Below, piece by piece: positions 38,001-45,761 of a stretch of 64,000 bases of DNA. Origin of the DNA: Burkholderia sp. USMB20 (GTDB lineage: Bacteria > Pseudomonadota > Gammaproteobacteria > Burkholderiales > Burkholderiaceae); the NCBI RefSeq assembly GCF_000949135.2, contig NZ_JTAN02000020.1, positions 22,973-86,972 on the forward strand. Reading direction: 5' to 3'. The stretch's first letter is position 1; every line of letters begins with the position of its first letter. A program made the position numbers and the translations under genes. The notes below the pieces were generated by a model. That model ran no database searches. It saw only the letters and a list, made by a program, of their open reading frames with translations, and had not been told where the DNA came from.

Positions 38001-38974
38001 AACTCGCCGATTCGCTGAAGTTCGTCGACGAGCAGATGCTGACCGGCCTCACCGATTCGCAACGCAAGTCGCTGCGTCCGCTGCTGGTGCGGCCGCTGAT
38101 GCAGGCGTTCTCGGTGGTGATCCAGCCGGCCAGCGCGGAAGTCAACAAGGTATGGAACGCGCAGGTCTACCAGCCGTTCCAGAGCTCGCTCGCGACCAAG
38201 TACCCGTTCGCGGCGAACGCGAAGGTCGAGGCCGGCGCCGGTGAAATCGCGCAGGTGTTCGGTCCGGACGGTGCGATCGCGAAGTTCGTCGGCACGACGC
38301 TGGGCCCGCTCGCGGTGCGCCGCGGCGACACGCTCGCCGCCCGCACGTGGGGCGACATGGGCATCGGCCTCACGCCCGACTTCACGAACGGCTTCGCGCG
38401 CTGGGTCGCCCCGCTCGCCGGCGGCGCCGCGGGCGGCGCCGCCGCGGCGGCCGAACCGCAGACCGTGTTCCAGATCCTGCCGCAGCCGAGCACGGGCACG
38501 ACGGAATACACGATCGCGATCGACGGCCAGCAGCTGCGCTACCGCAACACGCCGCCGCAGTGGACCAACTTCGTGTGGCCGAACCCGCAGGGCTCGCCGG
38601 GCGCGACGCTGTCCGCGACGACCTTCGACGGCCGCACGGTGCAGCTCGTCAACGAGCCGGGCCGCTACGGTCTCGAGAAGCTGATCAACTCGGCGCAGCG
38701 CAAGCGCCGTCCGGACGGCACCTTCGACCTCACGTGGGTCCAGGGCAGCGTGAACGTGTCGGTGACGATGCGCATCATCAGCACGTCGCAGCCGACCAGC
38801 AGCGGCGGCGACCAGCCGCAGCAGCAGAGCCTGCGCGGCCTGCAGCTGCCGTCGTCGGTCGCCGACGCGAGCGCGGGTGCCGCGCAGAACGCGACGCAGG
38901 CCGGCTCGGGCGCGCCGGCGGCCGCACCGGCCGTCGCGGCCGCCACCGCAACGAACGCACAGGGGGCGCAATGA
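35033..38974 (+). CDS. tssM: T6SS membrane subunit TssM (IcmF)
   Basis: The 1313-residue protein is the large inner-membrane component of the T6SS membrane complex, which links TssL in the inner membrane to TssJ in the outer membrane. It has two N-terminal helices (about 13-32 and 38-57), a cytoplasmic NTPase-like domain with Walker A GNPAAGKS (137-144) and LLDTAGRYSV, a third helix (about residue 445-470, FFGFVAALALALGG), then a long periplasmic domain. The end, DLTWVQGSVNVSVTMRIIS, is the TssJ-binding region, followed by an Ala/Pro-rich tail. The start MQRILNVLTH fits; an upstream TTG frame adds 30 unlike residues. It overlaps tagF by 4 bp. Confidence 0.95.
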   Translation: MQRILNVLTHPRTLSIVGIVALAAILFIAADMLQLPLLWAAVAFAAILVLWLGVALVRRWRVKRANRQLGQVLEEQAETGKIAAPAAAALAPDTKTADLDVLRTRLSDAVKTIKTSKIGQVSGGSALYELPWYIVIGNPAAGKSSAVLNSGLQFPFADKNSAVIHGIGGTRNCDWFFTTEGILLDTAGRYSVHEEDRSEWLGFLGLLKRYRPKAPINGIIVTASIAELTGNRPEFAINLAKNLRQRVQELTEKLEVFAPVYVMFTKADLITGFTEFFSSSDKHEYDRVWGATLPYEPDDKRDVVAQFDTHFEELYEGLKEISVAQLSLSRGNQLSPGQLSFPLEFSTIKPSLRAFLATLFENNPFQYKPIFRGFYFTSALQEGETNSAAAQRIAHRFGLDASALPKPHSAFSKNGFFLRDLFSKVIFADRQTVRQFASPTKTRLRYATFFGFVAALALALGGWTWSTIGNQQLVANVQADLDNVTRLQQGRNDLQSRLQAMDILEDRIEQLEQFRRDKPVSVSLGLYQGDRLEQHLLTEYYNGVRQILLAPVSQNLASFMKDVNAHPEQLVPMTRPPESGAVQGGAIPVSTNPPGATPLAGAAQGASAAAAAAPQQPAAPQGGLYSDASPTNVQDAYNALKTYLMLSDKRHVEQAHLTDQLARFWRGWLETNRGNMPRDEMIKSAERMISFYLARVNDNDWPMIDANLALVDQTRENLRRVVRGMPARQRVYEEIKARASTRFAPMTIARIVGDGNQGLVAGSYAIPGTFTREAWFDYVQPAIRDAATKELQAKDWVLNTSTQDDLTLEGSPEQIQKTLVGMYKTEYAQHWQKFMQGIAVQGFSSFGQAVDGMNRLGDPQDSPIRKILETAYDQTSWDNPSLANVAIKKAQTGVVNWVKQLFTRSQAGQVAAANIDINGNPAEVPMGPIGQEFIGLARIVATHDGTSMLKGYMDSLSKVRTRFNVIKNQGDPGPGARQLMQQTLDGNGSELADSLKFVDEQMLTGLTDSQRKSLRPLLVRPLMQAFSVVIQPASAEVNKVWNAQVYQPFQSSLATKYPFAANAKVEAGAGEIAQVFGPDGAIAKFVGTTLGPLAVRRGDTLAARTWGDMGIGLTPDFTNGFARWVAPLAGGAAGGAAAAAEPQTVFQILPQPSTGTTEYTIAIDGQQLRYRNTPPQWTNFVWPNPQGSPGATLSATTFDGRTVQLVNEPGRYGLEKLINSAQRKRRPDGTFDLTWVQGSVNVSVTMRIISTSQPTSSGGDQPQQQSLRGLQLPSSVADASAGAAQNATQAGSGAPAAAPAVAAATATNAQGAQ

Positions 38975-39960
38975 CGCAAACCGTTCAGGCGCAGATCGCC
39001 TACTTCGGCAAGATTCCGTCGCGCGGCGACTTCGTGAAGAGCCCGCACAATCCGCAGTTGCTGCAGACGCTCGATCGCTGGATCGCGCAAGCACTCGAAC
39101 TGCTCGCGGAAGATCCGCGCTGGAAGATCGTCTACGAGGATGCGAAGCCGATGCATTTCGCGTTCCTCGGCTCGCGCAGCAAGCTCGCCATCGCGGGCCA
39201 CATGGTCGCGAGCCACGACGTGTCGATGCGCCGTTTCCCGTTCCTCGGCGCGACCGCGCTCGAGGTCGACCGGCCGCTCGCGTTCCTCGCGCGCAGCCCG
39301 CTCGCGTTCGCGCGGCTGTGGTCGCGCGTCGCCGCGCAGATGCCGGCGCTGCTCGCGAAGGAGGAGCCGCCCGGCGCGCTGCAGGCGCTCGGCGATACGC
39401 AGGTGCCGATCGACGTCGGCGGCCCCGGCACGTCGCATGACGGCACCTTCAACGACTTCATCGAACACCAGTCGCTGTACGGCCTGCAGCAGATGCTGCT
39501 CGAAAGCGGCCATCCGGTGCGACTGCGCGGCGCGATGCTCGCGCTCGGTTCGCTGTTGCGGCCCGTGATGCAGAGCGGCTCGTCGCACATCGAGCGCGGC
39601 CTCACGCTGCCGCTGCCGGTCGACCCGTTCTATCGCAGCCTCGTCGCCGCGTTCTGGCTCGAACTGATCGCACCGTTCGTCGCGCAGGCCGACTTCGAGC
39701 TCGCGATCTTCATCGGCACGATCGCCGAACGCGAACGGCTGATCATCGGCTTCAACGGCGCGTCGTCGAAGACGCTGCTGAGCGTCGTCGATCCGCAGAC
39801 CTACGCCGCCCACAACATCGACATCGACGATCCCGAGTGGATCGACGCCCATGCGCAAAACGATCACCAGATCAGCAAGCTCGTCAGCTACCTCGACCAA
39901 CCGCAACTGTCGCTGCGCGTCGCCATCGACGCCTTCCGCGAAGCGTTCATCGGAGGCTGA
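38971..39960 (+). CDS. tagF: T6SS-associated protein TagF
   Basis: The 329-residue protein carries the TagF/SciT/ImpM domain: the opening IAYFGKIPSRGDFVKS, LDRWIAQAL, and the RRFPFLGATALEVDR region are typical. TagF is a post-translational repressor of T6SS in Pseudomonas and Agrobacterium, acting through the Fha protein there; no Fha (TssN-like) gene is seen in this locus, so the partner may differ. Its ATG overlaps the TGA of tssM (38971-38974), giving translational coupling, and it is 4 bp from the OmpA gene. Confidence 0.92.
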   Translation: MTQTVQAQIAYFGKIPSRGDFVKSPHNPQLLQTLDRWIAQALELLAEDPRWKIVYEDAKPMHFAFLGSRSKLAIAGHMVASHDVSMRRFPFLGATALEVDRPLAFLARSPLAFARLWSRVAAQMPALLAKEEPPGALQALGDTQVPIDVGGPGTSHDGTFNDFIEHQSLYGLQQMLLESGHPVRLRGAMLALGSLLRPVMQSGSSHIERGLTLPLPVDPFYRSLVAAFWLELIAPFVAQADFELAIFIGTIAERERLIIGFNGASSKTLLSVVDPQTYAAHNIDIDDPEWIDAHAQNDHQISKLVSYLDQPQLSLRVAIDAFREAFIGG

Positions 39961-39964
39961 CGGG

Positions 39965-40915
39965 ATGCAACGCACGATTCAGGTCCGGCGCACGCGCTTG
40001 TCGCCCTTCGTATCCGCTCTCGCCGCCGCGGGCCTCGTCGCCTGCGGCGCGGCCCATGCGCAGAACACGGGCGGCGCGACCGTCACGCCGGTCGGCAACG
40101 GCACGGTCGCGACCGCCGCCCTGCCCGCGAACGCCAACCCCGGTGCCGCGCCGGCCACGGCGTCCGGCACGGTGGTGCGCGGCACGGCCGGCATGATCGC
40201 ACCGCCGCCCGCGAACGCGTCGCCCGGCCAGGTGGTGGTCGGCGGCAAGGTGCCCGACGAGGCGACCAAGGCCGCCGTGCTGCAGAAGCTGCGCGACACC
40301 TACGGCGCGGCGAACGTGGTCGACCAGATCGAGGTCGGCGACGTCGCGACGCCGCCGAACTGGAGCGCGAACGTGCAGAAGCTGCTCGGCGCGCAGTTGA
40401 AGCAGATCAGCAAAGGCCAGCTGAAGATCAACGGCACGCAGATCGAGATGAAGGGCGAGGTGCACAACGAGGCGCAGCGCCAGCAGCTCGCGAGCGACAT
40501 GGCGAATACGCTGAATCCGACTTATACGATCAAGAACGGGCTGCGCGTGTCGGCGTCCGAGCAGGGGCTGCTCGACCAGACGCTCGCGAATCGCACGATC
40601 GAGTTCGAAACGGGCAGTGCGACGCTCACGCCGCAAGGCAAGCAGATTCTCGATCAGATGGCGGCCGCGCTCGCGAAGATGCAGAACCGCACGGTCGACA
40701 TCATCGGGCATACCGACAACTCCGGGAACCGGACGTCGAACATCGCGCTGAGCCAGGCGCGTGCGGATGCGGTGAAGGGGTATCTGATCACGAAGAGCAT
40801 CCCGCCGCAGCAGATGACGACGACAGGGGTCGGGCCGGATCAGCCTATTGCGCCGAATGATACGGCCGAGGGGCGCGCGAGGAATCGGCGGATCGAGTTC
40901 CGGGTGGGGCAGTAA
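39965..40915 (+). CDS. T6SS OmpA/BON-domain peptidoglycan-binding protein
   Basis: The 316-residue protein has a signal peptide (cleavage at AHA about residue 33), a BON-like middle region (VVVGGKVPDEATKAAVLQKL) and a C-terminal OmpA-like domain with the wall-binding pattern TIEFETGSATLTPQG, IIGHTDNSGNRTSNIALSQARA and GRARNRRIEFRV. It anchors to peptidoglycan in the periplasm. TssL here has no OmpA domain, so this separate protein may supply wall anchoring to the T6SS; related proteins in this T6SS subtype have been called TagN. Four bases separate it from tagF. Confidence 0.85.
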   Translation: MQRTIQVRRTRLSPFVSALAAAGLVACGAAHAQNTGGATVTPVGNGTVATAALPANANPGAAPATASGTVVRGTAGMIAPPPANASPGQVVVGGKVPDEATKAAVLQKLRDTYGAANVVDQIEVGDVATPPNWSANVQKLLGAQLKQISKGQLKINGTQIEMKGEVHNEAQRQQLASDMANTLNPTYTIKNGLRVSASEQGLLDQTLANRTIEFETGSATLTPQGKQILDQMAAALAKMQNRTVDIIGHTDNSGNRTSNIALSQARADAVKGYLITKSIPPQQMTTTGVGPDQPIAPNDTAEGRARNRRIEFRVGQ

Positions 40916-40955
40916 GCGGAGCATTCGGGGGCATGGCGAGAATCCAGCAATTCCG

Positions 40956-41531
40956 ATGAAATTCGCTCTGCGCTGCTTGCGATCGGCCATTCTTCTGGTT
41001 TTCGGTGCGGTCTTCGTGCTGGTGGGCGCATCGGGCGTCATCAATTCGGCCATCCTCGTTCGCGCTGGCGCATGGCCTCATGTCCCCGCCTTTGTCGAGC
41101 GATGCGAGTTGTCTCTGCGATATGGCAAGTCCGACGTGACATGGGAGGCGCGCGCCGTCTTCCGCTATGGTGCCGGGCAAACGCAGCACTACGACACGAC
41201 GTGGCAGCCTGCCGGGTCGCCTGTTTATTCGCGTTCGGCCGCGTCGAACATCGGTCGCGAACAGTTCGCCGCGTTCACGAAGACGTATTGCAGCGATGCC
41301 GCGAACGATGGTCTGCGCGTTTCGCCGATGTTTCCGGGTATTGCGCGGCGCAACGAAGCAGTTGTGGGCGGGGAATGGGTACGAGAAATCGGGTTGGGCC
41401 TGTTCGCCTTGGTCGGCGGGTTGATGCTGTGTGCGGTGAGCATTGCGCTGCTTCCGTGGATCGAGGATCGCAAAAAGCATGCGGTGCGGCGCAAAGCACG
41501 GCGCGCGCGGAATCGCGCCAGCGGTGCGTGA
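40956..41531 (+). CDS. DUF3592-like membrane protein
   Basis: The 191-residue protein has two membrane helices (about 8-35 and 135-165) with an external loop of about 100 residues between, then a basic cytoplasmic tail (DRKKHAVRRKARRARNR). The loop reads AWPHVPAFVERCELSLRYG followed by EARAVFRYGAGQTQHYDTTW, like DUF3592 proteins, whose role is unknown. The ATG at 40956 gives a sensible hydrophobic N-terminus. It follows the OmpA gene by 40 bp in the same direction and converges on the effector module, so it may belong to the T6SS transcript, but a T6SS function is not shown. Confidence 0.65.
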   Translation: MKFALRCLRSAILLVFGAVFVLVGASGVINSAILVRAGAWPHVPAFVERCELSLRYGKSDVTWEARAVFRYGAGQTQHYDTTWQPAGSPVYSRSAASNIGREQFAAFTKTYCSDAANDGLRVSPMFPGIARRNEAVVGGEWVREIGLGLFALVGGLMLCAVSIALLPWIEDRKKHAVRRKARRARNRASGA

Positions 41532-41579
41532 TGCGGACGTGCAGACAGGTTTCGCGGAGTTGCTTGTAGGCCAGGCGCC

Positions 41580-41620
41580 ATGCTGAATCTGCCGTGAGTC
41601 GATGTTCGGCGGTTCAGCAT
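41580..41620. repeat. Imperfect hairpin between converging genes
   Basis: Arms ATGCTGAA.. (41580-41594) and ..TTCAGCAT (41607-41620) pair over about 14 bp with two mismatches. It lies between the converging DUF3592-like gene and the effector-like gene and may slow transcription from either side; no T-tract. Confidence 0.45.
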
Positions 41621-41699
41621 TCGAATATGGCGGTCATCTCTCGGAGCGCTCTTCCCCGACAGACAGCGAGGCAGGCGCTCCGTCATCCAGCAACGCCGC

Positions 41700-43994
41700 T
41701 CAATGAATGGGGGGAGTTGTGCCGCCCTTGTAGCCCCGCGCCCATTCCTGGCTCTGCTTGGCCGCCTGGTCGATACGTGCCGCGGCAAGATCGTCTTTCT
41801 TGCGCTGCTTCGCTTCCTTTGCGAGATCGCTCGACCCGAACGTATCCTTGTCGCGAGTGCGGAAGTACAGTGACGGCGCCAGCACGTGGTCTTGCCAGCT
41901 CGTCAACAACGTATCGTGGACAAGCATGTCGAACAGCGCCATGACCTCCTGCGGAAGCGGATGCTTGCCTTCGACCCCTTCCTTCCAGGCCGACACCAGC
42001 TCCATCTCGGCTTCCGGCAGCATAGCCGCCTCGATCGCGTCCGCGCTCGCCTTGTTATTGGAGTCCCACGAATCCGGCATGTTACGGATACGCTCGGCGG
42101 ATTGCTTCAGGCCGTCCTGATACGACGCGCGGCGCAGCTTCTTTGCCGCTTCCTTCTCGAGACGCTCCCAGACCGTCGAATAGTCCTTCGGCGCTTCCGC
42201 GATCAGCTTCTCATAGCGCTTTTGTGCCGCGTCGCTCGCTGCCTTCATGCCCCGCAGCTTCGCCTGGTCCTCCTGGCTGCGGCTGGCCAGCATGCTCATG
42301 TTGATGCCTTGTCGCTGCAGTTCCCAGTCGAGTTGCGACTTCGCCGTCTTGCGCTGCAGGTCAGCGTCGCTCGTGTTGCGTTTCCAGTCGGCAACCGGGT
42401 CGGCAATCGTGCGGCGGAAGTCGGGATCCATGTAGCGGGCTGCGATCCAGCGCATGAAGACTTTCGAATGCTCCATGAAGTCGGCGCCGGGCTTGCGGGG
42501 GACGAGGGTACGGTAGGCATCGACCAGTTGCTTGATGCGATATTGCTTACCGTCGCAGTTGATGGGTTGGGCGATCGTGAATCTGCCGAACGTATCGTTC
42601 TTGTAGAGATAGAGATCCTCCATCGTATCCATCACTGCACCCGCCTTTAGTGCTTCCAACAGCATGTCGCGCAAAGGTACCCGCATCAATTCGGCATTCA
42701 GACCAAGCGAACCATTTGGTGCACCACCCACGACATCGCTGCTCGTACCCGGATAGAGAAACTGTTCGCCACGAGTTTTCTCGAGACTGTCGAGACGCTG
42801 ATAGAAGCGCATCTCATGCGCAGCGGCAAAATGAACGCAGCGCTGCACACTGGCCGGGATGGCGAGAGGACGATCCTTGAAGCTGGTTTTGAGCATACCC
42901 AGATAAGGCACCATTCCGATCAACTCGCCGGCCTCCTCCGACATGATGGACGAAACTGCATCGAGCAATCCGACGAACTTGATCTGAATCGGCACGCCTT
43001 CAATAGCGAGATCCGTGTCGTCCCTGCGCTTGTATTTCTCCGCCAGATCGTTGATGAACGCACGCGCGAGCACGCACCCTCGATCCGCGCCGAACACCGA
43101 CACCTCGATCACCCGAACTTTCGGCATCTGCTTCTTGACGACCTCGTACGCAGCCTTGAACTGATCCTTGGCTGCGATCAACCGCGTATCGACACCTGTG
43201 CCGAAAGCTTTGGCCATGACGGAATTGTCACGCACGATCGGCACGTTCTCCATCGCTATACCGACAAAAAGGCTGCGCGCGACCGCCCAGCCGGCCTTCA
43301 TCGGAGCGCCTTTGACGTTGTTCTTGAAGTCGTTCTTCGCGTTGCGCCACAGCAGCGTTCCGGTAGCCTTGGTTCGTTCCCAGTAACGCTCCGGCGATGC
43401 ATTCAACACGTTCATCACACGCCGCGCCTGATCGGGGATGCGCTCGATATCCTTCCGAAGATTCTGGAATGCTTTGTCGATTGGTCGAAGCGAAAAATCC
43501 CCCTCGAGAAACCCATCGACGAGTTGCTTCTTGACGTCGTCGACACGCTTTTTCACGCTCGCTTGTTTGATTGGCGTATTAACGCGCGTGAACGACTTGG
43601 CGACCGACTCCGCGCCGCTCAATGCCTTCTTGCCCGCCATCTTGCCGGCGGCTACGCCTGCATTGATCAATTCGTCGGCCTTGGCTGACTCGTTCAGCGG
43701 CGTGCCCAACCCCGAATAGTAGAAGCGGTACCAGAACTGATTGACCGGACGACGCGAGTCGTCGTTATCGCGGTGAGCCTCCCATAAGCGGCAGATATTC
43801 GAGTATCGGGAACTTGCCTTGTCGTCGAGATCCGCGTTACGACCAAAGGCATCAAAAAAGAACCCCATGCGAATCGTCGCGCCACATGGCATGCAGTCAC
43901 CCTTCGGATAGAGATTCGCATTCTGGGAAACCAGTTGCGAATTCACCGACATCGGCGTTGCGTCGTCCGGATCAAGCTTGATTTTCTCAACCAT
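41700..43994 (-). CDS. DUF2235/Tle1-like T6SS effector candidate, Ser-to-Asp elbow
   Basis: The 764-residue protein resembles the DUF2235 (Tle1-type phospholipase) family. Signs are RMGFFFDAFGRNADL near residue 44, FYYSGLGTPLNES, VSVFGADRGCVLARAFIND (about 298-316), KFVGLLDAVSSI and CVHFAAAHEMRFYQRL. In the family the third motif is GFSRGA with the nucleophilic Ser; here it reads GADRG (302-306), with Asp304 in that place, so lipase activity is in doubt. The C-terminal 250 residues are helical and charged. The start at 43994 overlaps the end of the upstream lipoprotein gene by 8 bp. It is last in the vgrG-DUF4123-lipoprotein transcript and a likely VgrG-delivered effector. GC content looks lower than the T6SS core. 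Confidence 0.7.
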   Translation of the reverse strand: MVEKIKLDPDDATPMSVNSQLVSQNANLYPKGDCMPCGATIRMGFFFDAFGRNADLDDKASSRYSNICRLWEAHRDNDDSRRPVNQFWYRFYYSGLGTPLNESAKADELINAGVAAGKMAGKKALSGAESVAKSFTRVNTPIKQASVKKRVDDVKKQLVDGFLEGDFSLRPIDKAFQNLRKDIERIPDQARRVMNVLNASPERYWERTKATGTLLWRNAKNDFKNNVKGAPMKAGWAVARSLFVGIAMENVPIVRDNSVMAKAFGTGVDTRLIAAKDQFKAAYEVVKKQMPKVRVIEVSVFGADRGCVLARAFINDLAEKYKRRDDTDLAIEGVPIQIKFVGLLDAVSSIMSEEAGELIGMVPYLGMLKTSFKDRPLAIPASVQRCVHFAAAHEMRFYQRLDSLEKTRGEQFLYPGTSSDVVGGAPNGSLGLNAELMRVPLRDMLLEALKAGAVMDTMEDLYLYKNDTFGRFTIAQPINCDGKQYRIKQLVDAYRTLVPRKPGADFMEHSKVFMRWIAARYMDPDFRRTIADPVADWKRNTSDADLQRKTAKSQLDWELQRQGINMSMLASRSQEDQAKLRGMKAASDAAQKRYEKLIAEAPKDYSTVWERLEKEAAKKLRRASYQDGLKQSAERIRNMPDSWDSNNKASADAIEAAMLPEAEMELVSAWKEGVEGKHPLPQEVMALFDMLVHDTLLTSWQDHVLAPSLYFRTRDKDTFGSSDLAKEAKQRKKDDLAAARIDQAAKQSQEWARGYKGGTTPPIH

Positions 43995-44835
43995 GCAGTT
44001 TCTCTTCCACGCGCGACTGTGGCAGCAAACCGTCAGCAATCGGCGGCACGGCCACCGACACGAATTTCCCGCTCGCTACCTCGAAGCGCACGTGATTTGG
44101 AACCGACAGCGCCCACTTCGCAAATGCACCTGGCTGGCTGGCTGCGGTCTTCAAGATGCGCTGAGCCTCCGGATGCGCATCGAATCGGCTGTTAATGAGC
44201 AAACTGAAGTATGTGTACTGCTCCAAATCGTCACGGTCCGTCAGACGATATTTCAACCATGCCGACGCGACGATACGAGCGACACGTCGAAACTGCTGAT
44301 CTTCGCGCTCATCGTATCGTCTATCGAGTTGCGTCTGGTACTGCTTCATCCACTTCACAACATCGACGATCGGCAGACGTGCATCATCAAGCAACTGACC
44401 TGGAAACTGAAATTCGACATGCCGATCCGGGAAGAAATGCACTTCGAGAATCCGGCCCCCCACATCGTCGGGTGTCTGGGACTGCGGCATCGATACCTTC
44501 GTCTCACCGTGGAACATCTGCTTGTCGCCCTTATGCCACTGGTCGACATCGTAGTAATTCCACTTGACGACAAATTCCGTGCCCTTGAGCTTGTAGCAAC
44601 ACTTCACGCTGCCGCCGCCGGCTCCCGGCGGGTCGTCGCCGCCGCCACTCGCCGTGTTGCCAAATTCGTCGGTGATCGTGAAACCACTCATGTTGTACGG
44701 CAGATAATTCCGGCCTATGACAGAAATCCCGTTGTATGTCGGCTCCGATTTCCCGCACGCCGCCATAGCCGTCACGAGCAGGCACCCCGCCAGGACACGA
44801 TTCGCCAGCCTCGAAAATCTCGTTGCTCTATTCAC
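43987..44835 (-). CDS. DUF3304 lipoprotein, copy 1 (immunity candidate)
   Basis: The 282-residue protein has a lipoprotein signal peptide with lipobox AMAAC (Cys near residue 27, ACGKSEPTY) and the DUF3304 features: NYLPYNMSGFTITDEFGN, CCYKLKGTEFVVKWNYYD, LEVHFFPDRHVEFQFPG. It lies in the periplasm or outer membrane, where a Tle-type effector would act, and ends 8 bp inside the effector gene. Duplicated periplasmic lipoproteins beside lipase effectors are known T6SS immunity proteins; that role here is inference. Its C-terminal half (about residues 190-245) matches a segment of the DUF4123 protein. Clearly a paralogue of copy 2. Confidence 0.75.
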   Translation of the reverse strand: MNRATRFSRLANRVLAGCLLVTAMAACGKSEPTYNGISVIGRNYLPYNMSGFTITDEFGNTASGGGDDPPGAGGGSVKCCYKLKGTEFVVKWNYYDVDQWHKGDKQMFHGETKVSMPQSQTPDDVGGRILEVHFFPDRHVEFQFPGQLLDDARLPIVDVVKWMKQYQTQLDRRYDEREDQQFRRVARIVASAWLKYRLTDRDDLEQYTYFSLLINSRFDAHPEAQRILKTAASQPGAFAKWALSVPNHVRFEVASGKFVSVAVPPIADGLLPQSRVEEKLHG

Positions 44836-44909
44836 TGATATTTTCCTTCCGAATATTGTCCAACATGCGTTGCCGACGTACGGACTGCACCGGTAGCACT
44901 TCCACGCCG

Positions 44910-45761
44910 TCAGACACGTCCGCTTCTTGTCGCTCGAATCGCCCGCATCGCCTCCGGTGTTCGCGGCAGCGGCAACAAGCCGTCCGGAATCATCGGGACG
45001 GTCACCGACTCGAATTTGTCGCTCGTCAACTCGGAGAGCACGTTCCTCGGCAGAGATCGCATCGACGCTGCGAACGCACCGGGTCGATTGGCAGCCGCTT
45101 TCAGGACTCGCTGAATCTCAGGATGCGCGTCGAACCGGCTATTCACCAGCACGTTGTAGTAAGCGTACTGCTTCAAGTCATCGATCTCAGTCAGCCTGTA
45201 TTTCAACCACGCTGCAGCAACGACACGTGCGATGCGACGAAACTGCTGGTCATCACGCTCGTCGTATCGTTTGTTCAATTGCTCCTGAAACTGGCTCGTC
45301 ATCCAGCGCGACACCTCGGTCATCTGAATACGCGATCCATTAATCAGCGCACCTGGGAACTGAAGCTCGACGTGGCGATCCGGATAGAAGTGAACTTCGA
45401 GAATTCGATCGCCCACCTTCTCCGGAACATTCGACTGCGACAACGTGGCCTTTGCCTCGGCATGAAGCGTTTCCTCGTTACCTTTGTGCCACTGGTCGAC
45501 GTCGACATAATTCCATTTGACCGTGAACTCGGTACCCTGGAGCTTGTAACAACAAGCTAACCCGCCCCCACCACCCGGCAAGCTGTTCCCCCCACCCGCC
45601 TTGTTTCCGTGGGCATCGGTGATCGTAAATCCGTCCAGGTTGTACGGCAGATAGTTGTGAGCGATGACCGAAACGCCGCTATATGTCGGCTCCGACTTGC
45701 CACACGCGCTCAAAGCCGCCGCAACCAGGCACATCGCCGGCACTGACCTACGCCACGCCAC
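44910..45761 (-). CDS. DUF3304 lipoprotein, copy 2 (immunity candidate)
   Basis: The 283-residue protein is a paralogue of the next gene, with the same order of motifs: ACGKSEPTYSGVSVI, NYLPYNLDGFTITDAHGN, CCYKLQGTEFTVKWNYVDVD, LEVHFYPDRHVELQFPG and KRYDERDDQQFRRIARVVAA. By eye well over half of the residues are shared. Its lipobox is LSAC. The start is GTG 45761 with GGAGG six bases upstream, overlapping the end of the DUF4123 gene by 14 bp; an ATG-started longer frame would lack a normal signal peptide. The mature sequence begins identically in both copies (CGKSEPTY). Confidence 0.75.
   Translation of the reverse strand: MAWRRSVPAMCLVAAALSACGKSEPTYSGVSVIAHNYLPYNLDGFTITDAHGNKAGGGNSLPGGGGGLACCYKLQGTEFTVKWNYVDVDQWHKGNEETLHAEAKATLSQSNVPEKVGDRILEVHFYPDRHVELQFPGALINGSRIQMTEVSRWMTSQFQEQLNKRYDERDDQQFRRIARVVAAAWLKYRLTEIDDLKQYAYYNVLVNSRFDAHPEIQRVLKAAANRPGAFAASMRSLPRNVLSELTSDKFESVTVPMIPDGLLPLPRTPEAMRAIRATRSGRV

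Noticed and set aside
35237-39094. Open frame of about 1285 codons on the minus strand opposite tssM
   Set aside because: High GC leaves the opposite frame open; the product is Arg/Ala-rich with no motifs, while the plus strand encodes a clear TssM.
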